From NCBI GenBank assembly GCA_024697405.1, contig JAILFU010000147.1:1-32510 (forward strand): a stretch of DNA of 32,510 nt. The letters run 5' to 3'. The notes beneath the pieces were generated by a model. It was not told where the DNA came from, did no database searches, and worked only from the letters and a program-made list of their open reading frames with translations. Numbering within the stretch: position 1 is the stretch's first letter; the number at the start of each line of letters is the position of its first letter. Positions 1-8,093 of this stretch are shown piece by piece. Origin of the DNA: Prevotella sp. GTDB lineage: Bacteria > Bacteroidota > Bacteroidia > Bacteroidales > Bacteroidaceae. Made by a program: the position numbers and the translations under genes.

Positions 1-2972
1 CGGGCAGGGAAATGGAAGGTTTTGGTTTCCAGCCACTTGTCAGTACCGGGAGCACATGCTGTCAACTGAGCGGCCATGGTCTTCGCATCGCGCATATAAT
101 AGATGTAGCGCATGGTGAGCGACGGCTCCTCCAAGTCACCTTGTAAGTGATTGCTTTCGTTCTCATACGTGAAGTCACTGTAACGCGACACGTCGGCAGC
201 CACCGTGAATGCTTTTCCATCGGAATTGGTGAAATAGAAATTACGCTGCACGTTACGCTTATAAGAACTCTGTTCGATACCTGTCCAGTCGAGCTTCTGA
301 CCAGTGACCATGCCATTCTTGTAGAGGAAATACTGCACGTCGCCGTCATCGCGGGAGTCAACACTGACGTGGCTCTTCAGTCCCTCAAGGTCTGTACCGT
401 CGGGATACAACTCATTATTACAAGTCGTGTCGTTATAGTGATACCACCGCTGATAGTAGACGTGGTCGTTGCTGGCGTTCAGGATGGTGGGCAGCGGCAC
501 GGTGATGGTCTGTCCTTGCTTTACGTAGTGGGTAATCTCGAAGTGATTCACCTTCTGAGTCTTCGAGTCGTTGTTCCACCAGTAGGAATCGGCATCAGTG
601 GTCAGACCCTGCCTGTCAAGTTCCAATCCTTGATATTGGGTTGTATAGTCCTTCAGGTAAGACATCCTGTGGGTAATCATGTAGTCAACAGGTATCTCCT
701 TGGGAACAGGGTTGACGTAGTACCACGTCAAGGCGAAGTCCGTCCAGAATTTCTCATTAGTCATGGTCTCTGCTCCATCCGGGTTATTGGGTTCAGTCAC
801 TCCCGTACCATTGGGCTTGAGGTATCTCCCGTTAGGATCTTTCAGACGGAAATGCTTGTAGTCATCCACCATCTCTAACTGCCACAAATCGTAATCCGAC
901 TCATTAGTTGGGAAAGGAGTAGTAAATCCACCACTATGATTAATCATCCGGTCTTCACCATTTACACTCCACTTCACCAACACCTGATAAAACTCATCCT
1001 TGTTGGGCACGGGCACTTCCACGGGCAGGAAGCCGGCATACCAGTAATCATCGGGATTACCACTTCTTTGCGTGACAGGATTGCCATCGGTGTTGGCACA
1101 TGACAGGAAGAGACTGTTGTCTCCTAAAGCTGGTGTCATGACCTTAATGGCTGTGACGACGCCCGAAGGGCTGTTCCACCCGGCCTTGATGGCATGCAGG
1201 TGAACGTAGGACAGGTCGGAGATGTCCACCTCCGCCTGGCCGTAGTTGCTGATGGTGGCAGTTTTCTCTACCAGTGGGCCACCGTCGCCCTGACGGTTCA
1301 GGAGCACACGTAGCTGCACGCCCTGCGTGCCCTCGAATACTATCTTCTTGCTGCCTGTCAGGTTGGCATAAGTACGGTAGTACACATTGACGTCACCGGC
1401 AATCGTTTCACCGGCATTTACTGTATTACCAACATTAAAGGCAACCGTCGCAGCTCCAGTAGCAGTGGCATCTGCCCCATCGCCATTCCAGATGTAGAAT
1501 GAGCCCGATGAAGACAGTGACGACGCTACGAAGTTGGGCTTCATCAGCTTAATCGACGAGATTGTTCCCGAACCGCTATAAACCTTAATAGAGTTCAGGT
1601 GAGCGAAAGCCAGCTCTGACAGGCTTAGCTCGCCCTTGCCGTTATCACCAATCGTGCAATGCCAGTCAAGCAAAGGACCGCCGTCTGCATCGCTTCCATT
1701 GGGATAGTCACGATTCATCAGCACACGCAGCGTCAGTCCGGGCGTACCCTCAAACACTATCTTCGAATAGCCGGTCATGTCGGCATAGAGCAAATAACGA
1801 ACATGCCATCCGTCACCAATCACCGTAGCATTAGAGGTACTCACCTCAACGTTATTGCCAACATTATAGGTCAGCGTGGGAACTGCTTGTGATGTCTGTG
1901 AAGCATTGGCACCCCAACCGTCCCAATAATGGAACATACTGGTGGTAAGTTCATCAGCAACGAATCTGTTGACGTTTTGTATGCGTGTATAGCGGTTAGC
2001 GCCAGGGCTTTCAAGAGAAAACTTGCCGTAGTCAGTATTCTTGGTTCCTAACACACTGTTACTGTTACCATCATAGTTCAGGTATTCCTCGCCACCATAC
2101 TTCTTAATATAGAACTCACCATTAGCGCCTGCACTCTCCAGCGTCCAGAGACCATCTTGATGATAGGCGGCCGCTGTTGGCAGCTGCCAAGCATCGTAAT
2201 ACCACAATATTGACTGTCTGGATGAAACAGCAGACTGATTGTCGTTTGTGCCAGAGTTGGTCAGATAGTGATGTTGGGTAAAACCCGCCGATCCACCACG
2301 AGAGTTAGTGTTTCTATCCACCACATTGCCATTTTTGTAAATAGGCTCCTGCCAATAAATGATATGAGCCACGTTATCCTTCAGTTTGCCTACGCGCAGA
2401 TTGCAACGCGCATTACTTTTTGAATTATTCCATATTTCGCACCATGGCCCATCATTACTATTTCCAGCCATTGCATTGTTGGTATCTGTCGTGGTTCCTA
2501 TATAATAGCCTCCGCCAGAGTGATTATCGAACGTGAACGTGGAGGCTGTATTTTCATTGTTTGTTCCTTTATAGGTTCCATTATCCAGATAGGCAAAAAT
2601 GCCATTAAGGCTTTTCAGTTTGAACCGGTTTGCTGTTCCAGTGCTTACCAAGGTCCACTGCAGATTCTTGGCAAAGGGAATATAATCTTTTGAGCGCAAA
2701 GCATTACCATTACCTTGATCCGACATATAGCTGATGTCATTGCCGAAACGGAACTGAATATAGTAATAGTTCCCGTCGCCTATGACATCTCCAGGGTTCT
2801 CAAAAATGAATGCATTGGGCATGGCTGCCAGCTGCTCTGCCGTCTGCGCCTGGGCGTTGGTTTCTGAAAGCAGGAAGGCTCCGAACAGCATGACTGTGCG
2901 GAGCAGGGTGGAAGTATGTCTGAAAAGCTGTTTCATGGTCTTCGCTTTTATCTTGTTGATGTCGTTACTCAT
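1..2972 (-). CDS. Large secreted surface protein, putative fimbrial tip adhesin (N-terminal part, runs off left edge)
   Basis: The minus-strand frame is open from an ATG at 2972 to the window edge, about 990 codons with no stop. A second in-frame ATG at 2936 starts a compact signal peptide ending near SETNAQAQ; I prefer 2972 because the AT-rich stretch before it looks like a usual Bacteroidetes leader. The mature protein is rich in Asn, Gly, Tyr and Trp. It begins with carbohydrate-binding-like beta segments, then two related modules of about 110 residues (roughly 367-478 and 504-614), each with a KIVFEGT motif, an LRVL-NR motif and a GGPL motif. No vWA domain or lipobox is visible, unlike the anchored subunits upstream. 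As last gene of a Mfa-type fimbrial operon, its place and size fit a tip adhesin, as Mfa5 is in Porphyromonas. The role is inferred from context; the C-terminus is not in the window. Confidence 0.75.
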   Translation of the reverse strand, partial: MSNDINKIKAKTMKQLFRHTSTLLRTVMLFGAFLLSETNAQAQTAEQLAAMPNAFIFENPGDVIGDGNYYYIQFRFGNDISYMSDQGNGNALRSKDYIPFAKNLQWTLVSTGTANRFKLKSLNGIFAYLDNGTYKGTNNENTASTFTFDNHSGGGYYIGTTTDTNNAMAGNSNDGPWCEIWNNSKSNARCNLRVGKLKDNVAHIIYWQEPIYKNGNVVDRNTNSRGGSAGFTQHHYLTNSGTNDNQSAVSSRQSILWYYDAWQLPTAAAYHQDGLWTLESAGANGEFYIKKYGGEEYLNYDGNSNSVLGTKNTDYGKFSLESPGANRYTRIQNVNRFVADELTTSMFHYWDGWGANASQTSQAVPTLTYNVGNNVEVSTSNATVIGDGWHVRYLLYADMTGYSKIVFEGTPGLTLRVLMNRDYPNGSDADGGPLLDWHCTIGDNGKGELSLSELAFAHLNSIKVYSGSGTISSIKLMKPNFVASSLSSSGSFYIWNGDGADATATGAATVAFNVGNTVNAGETIAGDVNVYYRTYANLTGSKKIVFEGTQGVQLRVLLNRQGDGGPLVEKTATISNYGQAEVDISDLSYVHLHAIKAGWNSPSGVVTAIKVMTPALGDNSLFLSCANTDGNPVTQRSGNPDDYWYAGFLPVEVPVPNKDEFYQVLVKWSVNGEDRMINHSGGFTTPFPTNESDYDLWQLEMVDDYKHFRLKDPNGRYLKPNGTGVTEPNNPDGAETMTNEKFWTDFALTWYYVNPVPKEIPVDYMITHRMSYLKDYTTQYQGLELDRQGLTTDADSYWWNNDSKTQKVNHFEITHYVKQGQTITVPLPTILNASNDHVYYQRWYHYNDTTCNNELYPDGTDLEGLKSHVSVDSRDDGDVQYFLYKNGMVTGQKLDWTGIEQSSYKRNVQRNFYFTNSDGKAFTVAADVSRYSDFTYENESNHLQGDLEEPSLTMRYIYYMRDAKTMAAQLTACAPGTDKWLETKTFHFPA

Positions 2973-3134
2973 AATTGTCAGTTTTTTACCTGCAAATTGT
3001 AATAAAAGCCTACATCCTACACTAATGGCGGATAACAGGCTGATTTACAAAAGAATGAAAGGTGTATGCAGGGTAATAAATCCTGCACTAATCCTACACT
3101 AAAACCGGCTCGCGGCTCACAGTGAGAGGAAGCC

Positions 3135-3260
3135 TTCCAAACGGAGGCAGTATTTTTCCAAACGGAGGCAGTATTTTTCAAAAAAGTGGCAGTATTTTTC
3201 AAAACGGCGTTCGTATTTTTCAAAACGGCGTGCGTATTTTTCAAAACGGAGGCACTATTT
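3135..3260. repeat. Six tandem 21-bp repeats in the gap before the tip-protein gene
   Basis: Six consecutive 21-bp units start at 3135, 3156, 3177, 3198, 3219 and 3240. Each has the form TTC(C/A)AAACGG, a variable six-base core, then (C/G)TATTT. A degenerate seventh unit follows to about 3280. Because 21 is a multiple of three, the minus strand gives a repeated 7-residue word (VLKNTxA-like), but the frame has no credible start or domain. The array sits in the 436-bp gene-free gap 2973-3408. The rest of that gap holds variations on a 'cctacactaa' word near 3005-3105 and similar words near 3288-3366; no exact TAnnTTTG promoter was found there. Confidence 0.85.
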
Positions 3261-3408
3261 CCGACACGGGGCAGTGTGTAGGTTCGGTGTAGGATATTAC
3301 GGAACATACACACCTGCAACTCCCTGCATTCCAACTTATTAAGTGGATAAGATGTAGGAATGTAGGGTATTTGCACTTTTTTGTCCTGTGTCATCAATGT
3401 CGCATTCC

Positions 3409-5073
3409 TCATTTCTCCAAAATGACGTTGAACGTGAAGGTATAGACATATTGTTTATCCGGGTCGGTCTTGGGGCCCAGCCTCAGACAGACCGTGAAGG
3501 TGGTCTTGAAACACCTGTGTCCGTTTTTGGTATAGACACTGAGACCATTGTCCGGATAGTTGCCCGCTGCAAGGTTGTTGTTCAGCTCGCCGATGATGTA
3601 ATTGGTGTCAGGGTCGTAGCGGAAGGGCGTAGTGACGATTTTATCAGCACCGTAAGGACTGTTGTCGCCGTCGGCGTTCTTCCAAGTGATGCTGGCCACC
3701 CAAGAAGCATCAACGTCGTCCTTGGTGTTGTCGTTTTCGTCCTTTACCACATTACCATAAGTGATTTCGGGATCGCCGAAGCCGCGCCAGGTCTTATCAG
3801 TATATTTCTTGATGAAGGGCTGCAGGGCAATCATGCCGCCAGTAGAGAAGGTGGCGGTGAGGCCATCGCTACTAAGGGTCTTGGCGGGGTAGCCAGCAAT
3901 GGGTACGAAGGCCAGCGGCTCGATGCGCATCAGCCAGTCGGTCAGGACGACGGGGATGTGTATCCAGTCGTTGCGGCGAATGACGTTGAAGCCATTCTGC
4001 CCCACACTACCATCCCCATAATGTGTGGTCACACCGTGGCGTATTTCTTCGTCGTACCAGTCATCCTCATTTTCTTCTGACCCTCCTTCCTTCAGCCTCT
4101 GTACTTTGAAGCGTAGCGACAACTGGTTCCGTGTCACGGTGAAGGTGGCGTCGGTTTCATTCACATAGAAGAAGAAGGTGCCCTCGTCGGTATCATCAAT
4201 GTCATTTTTGGCGGCAAGCATGACAGGATTGGTGGGTTCGAAGGTCACGACGCCCACATCGGTCCTGGCTCCGTCGGGGAGGGTGATGCCTGTACCAGCG
4301 GCCAGATTTTCCTCCGACGCCAGGTTATCCTTGCTGAAAAGGTATACTCCTCCATTAGCTACAGTGGCCTGATTGATGGGATACACCTCTACGCCCTTAA
4401 TCCTGACGGGCTGCGTCGACTCGTTGGCGAAGTAGAACTGAAGCTTACCCATCACACGCCAGAGGGAGAGGGTGCCAGCGTCTACAACATTGTTGACGGT
4501 GACGGTAACCGTTTTCAGCGTGCCGTTAGCGTTATTCAGCCTGCCCGTCATGGGGATATTCTTCTCGCTGTAGCCATTGGTGAAGCTGAAGGAGGCATTG
4601 GGGTTTAGCGTTGAACCTACCGCGATGCCGTCGTCATAGGCATCGCTAGTAGTATTGACTGAGGAATGGAAGTTGGCGGTAGCGTAGACAATATAGTTGC
4701 CGGCTGCCAAGGGCTCAGAGACGATGGGCTCAAACAGGGTTAAGGTGCTGTCAGGCGCAGCTGGCGTAGATGCCACCTCCAGCTGCGACCGTGTTTTCTC
4801 AATAATCTGCACCACCTGGTTATTTGTAGCGTTGCAGATGAAGATGCGCACAGACTGCAGCTTTTCCCAGTCGTGGTCAGGATCCAGCCATGTCGTCTCG
4901 GTATTGACGGCACGGGTATGGCCCGTAGGCAGTTCAGGAGTGCGAACAACGATGCGGATGCGCCCCATGCCATCGGGCATAGGCAACTCGTTGTCGTCGG
5001 CCTTGTCGTCTGTACAAGCAACGGTCAGCAATACGGCGGCCAGCAGGGTGATATAGTGGAATAAACGCTTCAC
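3409..5073 (-). CDS. Lipoprotein minor fimbrial subunit (Mfa-type accessory fimbrillin)
   Basis: 554 residues from a GTG start at 5073. The frame can be extended to a TTG at 5082, but that TTG lies inside the heptad array, while the GTG start gives a clean lipoprotein signal (MKRLFHYITLL...) with lipobox TVAC and acceptor Cys20. The mature start is acidic (TDDKADDNE), followed by a beta-rich segment (RIRIVVRTPEL) and the set-up typical of Bacteroidales fimbrillins: hydrophobic strands, Asn/Thr-rich loops and a C-terminal strand ending FTFNVILEK. It is sixth of seven genes on this strand, between another fimbrial lipoprotein and the large putative tip protein, so it probably joins the tip complex like Mfa3 or Mfa4. 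Exact family (DUF4906-like or Mfa-like) cannot be settled by eye. Confidence 0.75.
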   Translation of the reverse strand: MKRLFHYITLLAAVLLTVACTDDKADDNELPMPDGMGRIRIVVRTPELPTGHTRAVNTETTWLDPDHDWEKLQSVRIFICNATNNQVVQIIEKTRSQLEVASTPAAPDSTLTLFEPIVSEPLAAGNYIVYATANFHSSVNTTSDAYDDGIAVGSTLNPNASFSFTNGYSEKNIPMTGRLNNANGTLKTVTVTVNNVVDAGTLSLWRVMGKLQFYFANESTQPVRIKGVEVYPINQATVANGGVYLFSKDNLASEENLAAGTGITLPDGARTDVGVVTFEPTNPVMLAAKNDIDDTDEGTFFFYVNETDATFTVTRNQLSLRFKVQRLKEGGSEENEDDWYDEEIRHGVTTHYGDGSVGQNGFNVIRRNDWIHIPVVLTDWLMRIEPLAFVPIAGYPAKTLSSDGLTATFSTGGMIALQPFIKKYTDKTWRGFGDPEITYGNVVKDENDNTKDDVDASWVASITWKNADGDNSPYGADKIVTTPFRYDPDTNYIIGELNNNLAAGNYPDNGLSVYTKNGHRCFKTTFTVCLRLGPKTDPDKQYVYTFTFNVILEK

Positions 5074-5076
5074 GGC

Positions 5077-5139
5077 TCTCAATTCTCAGTTCTCAATTCT
5101 CAGTTCTCAATTCTCAGTTCTCAGTTCTCAATTCTCAAT
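5077..5139. repeat. Nine tandem 7-bp units filling the gap between two fimbrial genes
   Basis: Nine perfect-length heptads, TCTCAAT or TCTCAGT on the plus strand, run from 5077 to 5139 in the order A,G,A,G,A,G,G,A,A at the variable base. The array starts three bases upstream of the GTG start at 5073 and ends on the first base of the upstream gene's stop codon (5139-5141). The repeat is therefore essentially the whole intergenic sequence and forms the leader of the downstream fimbrial gene. Confidence 0.93.
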
Positions 5140-6734
5140 TATATATAGATGGTGGGATTATCCACATTGCGCCAGCGCATCTCCTTGATGGACAGCTGGA
5201 TGAAGCTTCCCCTTACACTGACTTTATCGATGGATATGCGGTAGATATTGTTACGCACGATGCCGTAGTTCATGGCGGGGGTGGCTGGGTCAGGGTTCGT
5301 TGGCCGAATAGCTGGGCAGAAAGCATTCTTGGCAGTATTGATATTCTCGCTGGTATAAGCCTGGTAGGCACTATTGCTCTCGCCCTGGTGGCGGATGAAG
5401 TGGTAGAACACGCAGTGCGTGCCCGTGCCTGTACCGCCGCTGTAGTAATAGCCTTCGAAGGCCAGACCAGTGGCGTAGTAGTAGAGGCTGGAAGTACCGG
5501 CGGGGTTAAGTGTATTCTCCTTGGCATAGCCCACGATGATGTTGTCGGCTGTAACATTGCCGTTGGTCACATCGAACGCATTAGTCTTTTGCCCAGCCAT
5601 GGTGACGGTGAAGTCATTAGTGAAGCTGCTAACCACACTTGTAAGCGTGCTGGCAAAATAAGCGGGATGGCTAGTGGCAGACGGATTAGCAGGCTTTTGC
5701 AAACTAGTGGGGTCAAAAACCCAGTTGCCTGGTGAAGCGGAAGTAGTGGGAACTTCGTTGTGTAGATAACGGTTGGCAACATCGTTGGTGCGCTTGAACA
5801 AGTACTCCACACTGCCTGTTCCATTGTTCAGGTTGAAGGGTGTGATGCTGGTCAGCACAAAGCGGTCTAGGGTGGCTTGGCCAGTATTATTCCTCACGGT
5901 GTATTCATAGCCCGATGTGGTATAGGCAGCATTGTCGCTGCTGGTCTTGAAGCCATTGGAGTTCTTCGCCCAGAAGTCGAGGCGGGCGGCCAGCCGCTCA
6001 ATGTGTATGCAGTCGAAGTAGTAGACATAGCGGTTCTTCTCGGCCTCAGTGGCAGAAGTATAGAGGGTGGGATTCGTCAGGCTGATGGTGGCGTCGCTCT
6101 CCGAGGCCATCACGAAGTTAGTGGCATTGATGCCCACGCCGCTACCGGAGTAGATGGAGGAGAGCACCCTGTCGCGCACGGTGGCAATCTTCTCTCCGGC
6201 ATTGATAACAAGTCCTTCGGGGGCATTGGCCACGACGAGCACCCTATACGTCTGTCCGGCCACGAGCGTCGTCTCTTCCAGCTTCTGTTCACCGGTGGTG
6301 TAGAGCACCTCGCCGGCCTGCACGTCGTAAGGCTCGCCCTCCTTGTGGTGGTGGCCCATGGGGTAGTAAGTCTCGTCGTAAGGATGGACGGCATATTTCT
6401 TCACGCAGGCCACGGCAGTATTCGTGCTTGTGGTGTTGATGCCGGCATCGTCCTGGTAGAAGATGAGGGTGATGTTGTTCACCGTGTTCTCGCGCTCGCT
6501 GCCAGTCTCTGGGCCATCGCCATACTCGCCGCCATTGGGGTTGGCACGGGTCATGGGATTGTTGCCAGCACTCACGGAGATGGTGATGTTGATATATTGT
6601 GGGGTGGTGCTGTCGGCTGTCAGCTCGTCGTCATAGTCACCCATCACCAGCTGGCACGACCATGCCAGCAGAGGCAACAGCAGGAGGGCTGCGGCCTTGC
6701 GGATGAATTTGACTGACTGTGACAGGAACAGCAT
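5139..6734 (-). CDS. Lipoprotein minor fimbrial subunit (Mfa/FimA-type)
   Basis: 531 residues, ATG at 6734. The signal peptide carries a long hydrophobic run (AAALLLLPLLAWSC) with lipobox LAWSC and acceptor Cys27. Mature sequence begins with a strand (YINITISV) and a motif ending in MTRAN; an Arg near the end of the first strand is where Porphyromonas fimbrillins are cut by an Arg-gingipain before strand-exchange polymerisation, so a similar donor-strand mechanism is possible here (inference). The C-terminal YGIVRNNIYRISIDKV motif is a hallmark of FimA/Mfa1-like fimbrillins. It follows the FimB/Mfa2-like gene by 78 bp and precedes another minor subunit, so it is probably an accessory fimbrillin. 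Family assignment is good; individual role is inferred. Confidence 0.8.
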   Translation of the reverse strand: MLFLSQSVKFIRKAAALLLLPLLAWSCQLVMGDYDDELTADSTTPQYINITISVSAGNNPMTRANPNGGEYGDGPETGSERENTVNNITLIFYQDDAGINTTSTNTAVACVKKYAVHPYDETYYPMGHHHKEGEPYDVQAGEVLYTTGEQKLEETTLVAGQTYRVLVVANAPEGLVINAGEKIATVRDRVLSSIYSGSGVGINATNFVMASESDATISLTNPTLYTSATEAEKNRYVYYFDCIHIERLAARLDFWAKNSNGFKTSSDNAAYTTSGYEYTVRNNTGQATLDRFVLTSITPFNLNNGTGSVEYLFKRTNDVANRYLHNEVPTTSASPGNWVFDPTSLQKPANPSATSHPAYFASTLTSVVSSFTNDFTVTMAGQKTNAFDVTNGNVTADNIIVGYAKENTLNPAGTSSLYYYATGLAFEGYYYSGGTGTGTHCVFYHFIRHQGESNSAYQAYTSENINTAKNAFCPAIRPTNPDPATPAMNYGIVRNNIYRISIDKVSVRGSFIQLSIKEMRWRNVDNPTIYI

Positions 6735-6740
6735 ATTATT

Positions 6741-6810
6741 ATTCGTTTAATTCGTTCAATTCGTTGTTAAGACTTCAATATGGGTAATTCGTCTAATTCG
6801 TTGTTAAGAC
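6741..6810. repeat. Degenerate 9-bp repeats with a 16-bp exact duplication between fimbrial genes
   Basis: The 78-bp gap between the Mfa2-like gene and the next subunit is built from AATTCGTtn-like 9-bp words. The 16-bp word AATTCGTTGTTAAGAC occurs exactly twice, at 6758-6773 and 6795-6810, 37 bp apart. No promoter match was seen in the gap, so this is probably an untranslated spacer inside the polycistron. Confidence 0.85.
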
Positions 6811-6812
6811 GC

Positions 6813-8063
6813 TCACTCCAAGGTCTCGTTCTGGCGCCGTATGGCCCAGGGTATGATGTGCACTTCGGTGCCGAGATAGAGTTCGATGTCTTCTACACGT
6901 CCACCCTTGAGGATGAACTGCAGGCGGTAGTCGTATTCGCGGTCCAGGTATTCCTGGTAGTGGTAGTAGCGCTCCTGGTAGGTGCGCCCGCTGGAGAGTA
7001 TATAGGGCAGGTTCATGCCGAAGATGATTTCGCCCTTATCCTGTTTGCGGATGAGGAGCACGGCGTTGCGTGCTTTGGCGATGTCGGCCTCGTCGAGGAT
7101 GGCATACTGGTCGTCGGTGACCGATGCGTTCTTATAGACGAGGCGGTTGAACATCAGGTCGTAGTGGGCGGCACTCTCGGTTGCCACCTGGTCGGTGCCG
7201 ATGAAGGAAGTGGTCCACTGCTGATAGGGGGTGTAACTCAGCGTGTCGGCTGGGTTCGAGAGGTCGTTCCGGCAGTCGAGCTGTGAGTTGTTGTCGATAA
7301 TCTCCACGGTGTAGTCCTTGTCTTCCACCATGTTGTCTTCGGCCTTTTCGTTGTCGATAGAGCGGAGGGTGATGTTCAGGTGTTTCGTGTCGCGGATGAG
7401 GGCGACGGTGGCGTAGGTAGGCTCGCCGCATACCAGGCTGACGGTCTCCTGACCGTTGGAAGTGATGGTGCCATCGCGCTGCCAGCTATACTCGCACTTG
7501 GCGGGAGTGAGCGAAGCGGGGTTCACCTCCAAGGGCTGTGCCTCGGCAGGGCTGACAACGGTGGTCAGCGTATGCCACAGTGTATCGAGCGGAGCGGCAT
7601 TGCTCACATAGTAATGGTTAGCCTGCAGACGGGTTGTGCTATGGTCGAGGGTGACGAAGAACTGGTTCCTCTGGTCGCCAATGTTGTTTCCCGACAGGCG
7701 GTACTTGGCACCAGTGGTCGACAGCACATCGCTCTGGAAAGCCACGGCCATGAGGCGGTAGCTATGGTCGGGGGCCAGCTCCTGCTCCGTGAAGTGGATA
7801 TAGCTTCCGTAATGCGAGAGCTGACTACCTGCCAACGTTTTTGAGGCGACCATACGGTCCGACTCATCATACACGTAGAGCGTGAGGCCGCCTACATGGT
7901 CTTTAAACATGTCTGCCCGCTGAATGTTATAGTCATAGACAAAGGTGACATAGAGGCCTGTCGGACAGTCGTCCAGATCCTCCGTCATCATGTCGCAACT
8001 ACTCAATGCCACGGCGCACAAGGCGGCCAGCAGGCTACGATGTAAGATGAGTCGAACGTTCAT
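6813..8063 (-). CDS. FimB/Mfa2-family fimbrial anchor lipoprotein
   Basis: 416 residues, ATG at 8063. The signal peptide ends in lipobox ALSSC with acceptor Cys23. It is followed by the family signature: an acidic DDCP motif, GLYVTFVYDYN, then a NIQRADMF-DHVG block and a strand with YVYDES. The tail EVHIIPWAIRRQNETLE resembles the last strand of the neighbouring fimbrillin (EIHILPW). In Porphyromonas, Mfa2 is held in the outer membrane by lipid and both anchors the fimbria and limits its length. Here the gene directly follows the major fimbrillin with a 30-bp gap, the same order as mfa1-mfa2. Length fits the family. Confidence 0.88.
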   Translation of the reverse strand: MNVRLILHRSLLAALCAVALSSCDMMTEDLDDCPTGLYVTFVYDYNIQRADMFKDHVGGLTLYVYDESDRMVASKTLAGSQLSHYGSYIHFTEQELAPDHSYRLMAVAFQSDVLSTTGAKYRLSGNNIGDQRNQFFVTLDHSTTRLQANHYYVSNAAPLDTLWHTLTTVVSPAEAQPLEVNPASLTPAKCEYSWQRDGTITSNGQETVSLVCGEPTYATVALIRDTKHLNITLRSIDNEKAEDNMVEDKDYTVEIIDNNSQLDCRNDLSNPADTLSYTPYQQWTTSFIGTDQVATESAAHYDLMFNRLVYKNASVTDDQYAILDEADIAKARNAVLLIRKQDKGEIIFGMNLPYILSSGRTYQERYYHYQEYLDREYDYRLQFILKGGRVEDIELYLGTEVHIIPWAIRRQNETLE

Positions 8064-8093
8064 GGTCGGTGAAAATTAATGATAGTTGTCAAA

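Noticed and set aside
2973..3020. Separate promoter for the tip-protein gene
   Set aside because: The closest match, TACAATTTGC, has one extra base between TA and TTTG; not convincing.
3135..3260. CRISPR array
   Set aside because: Units are contiguous without spacers of constant length, and no cas genes are nearby.
3017..3412. 131-residue minus-strand frame with KNT repeats
   Set aside because: It is a translation of the 21-bp array and its flanks; no signal, domain or promoter, and 21-bp periodicity keeps the frame open by itself.
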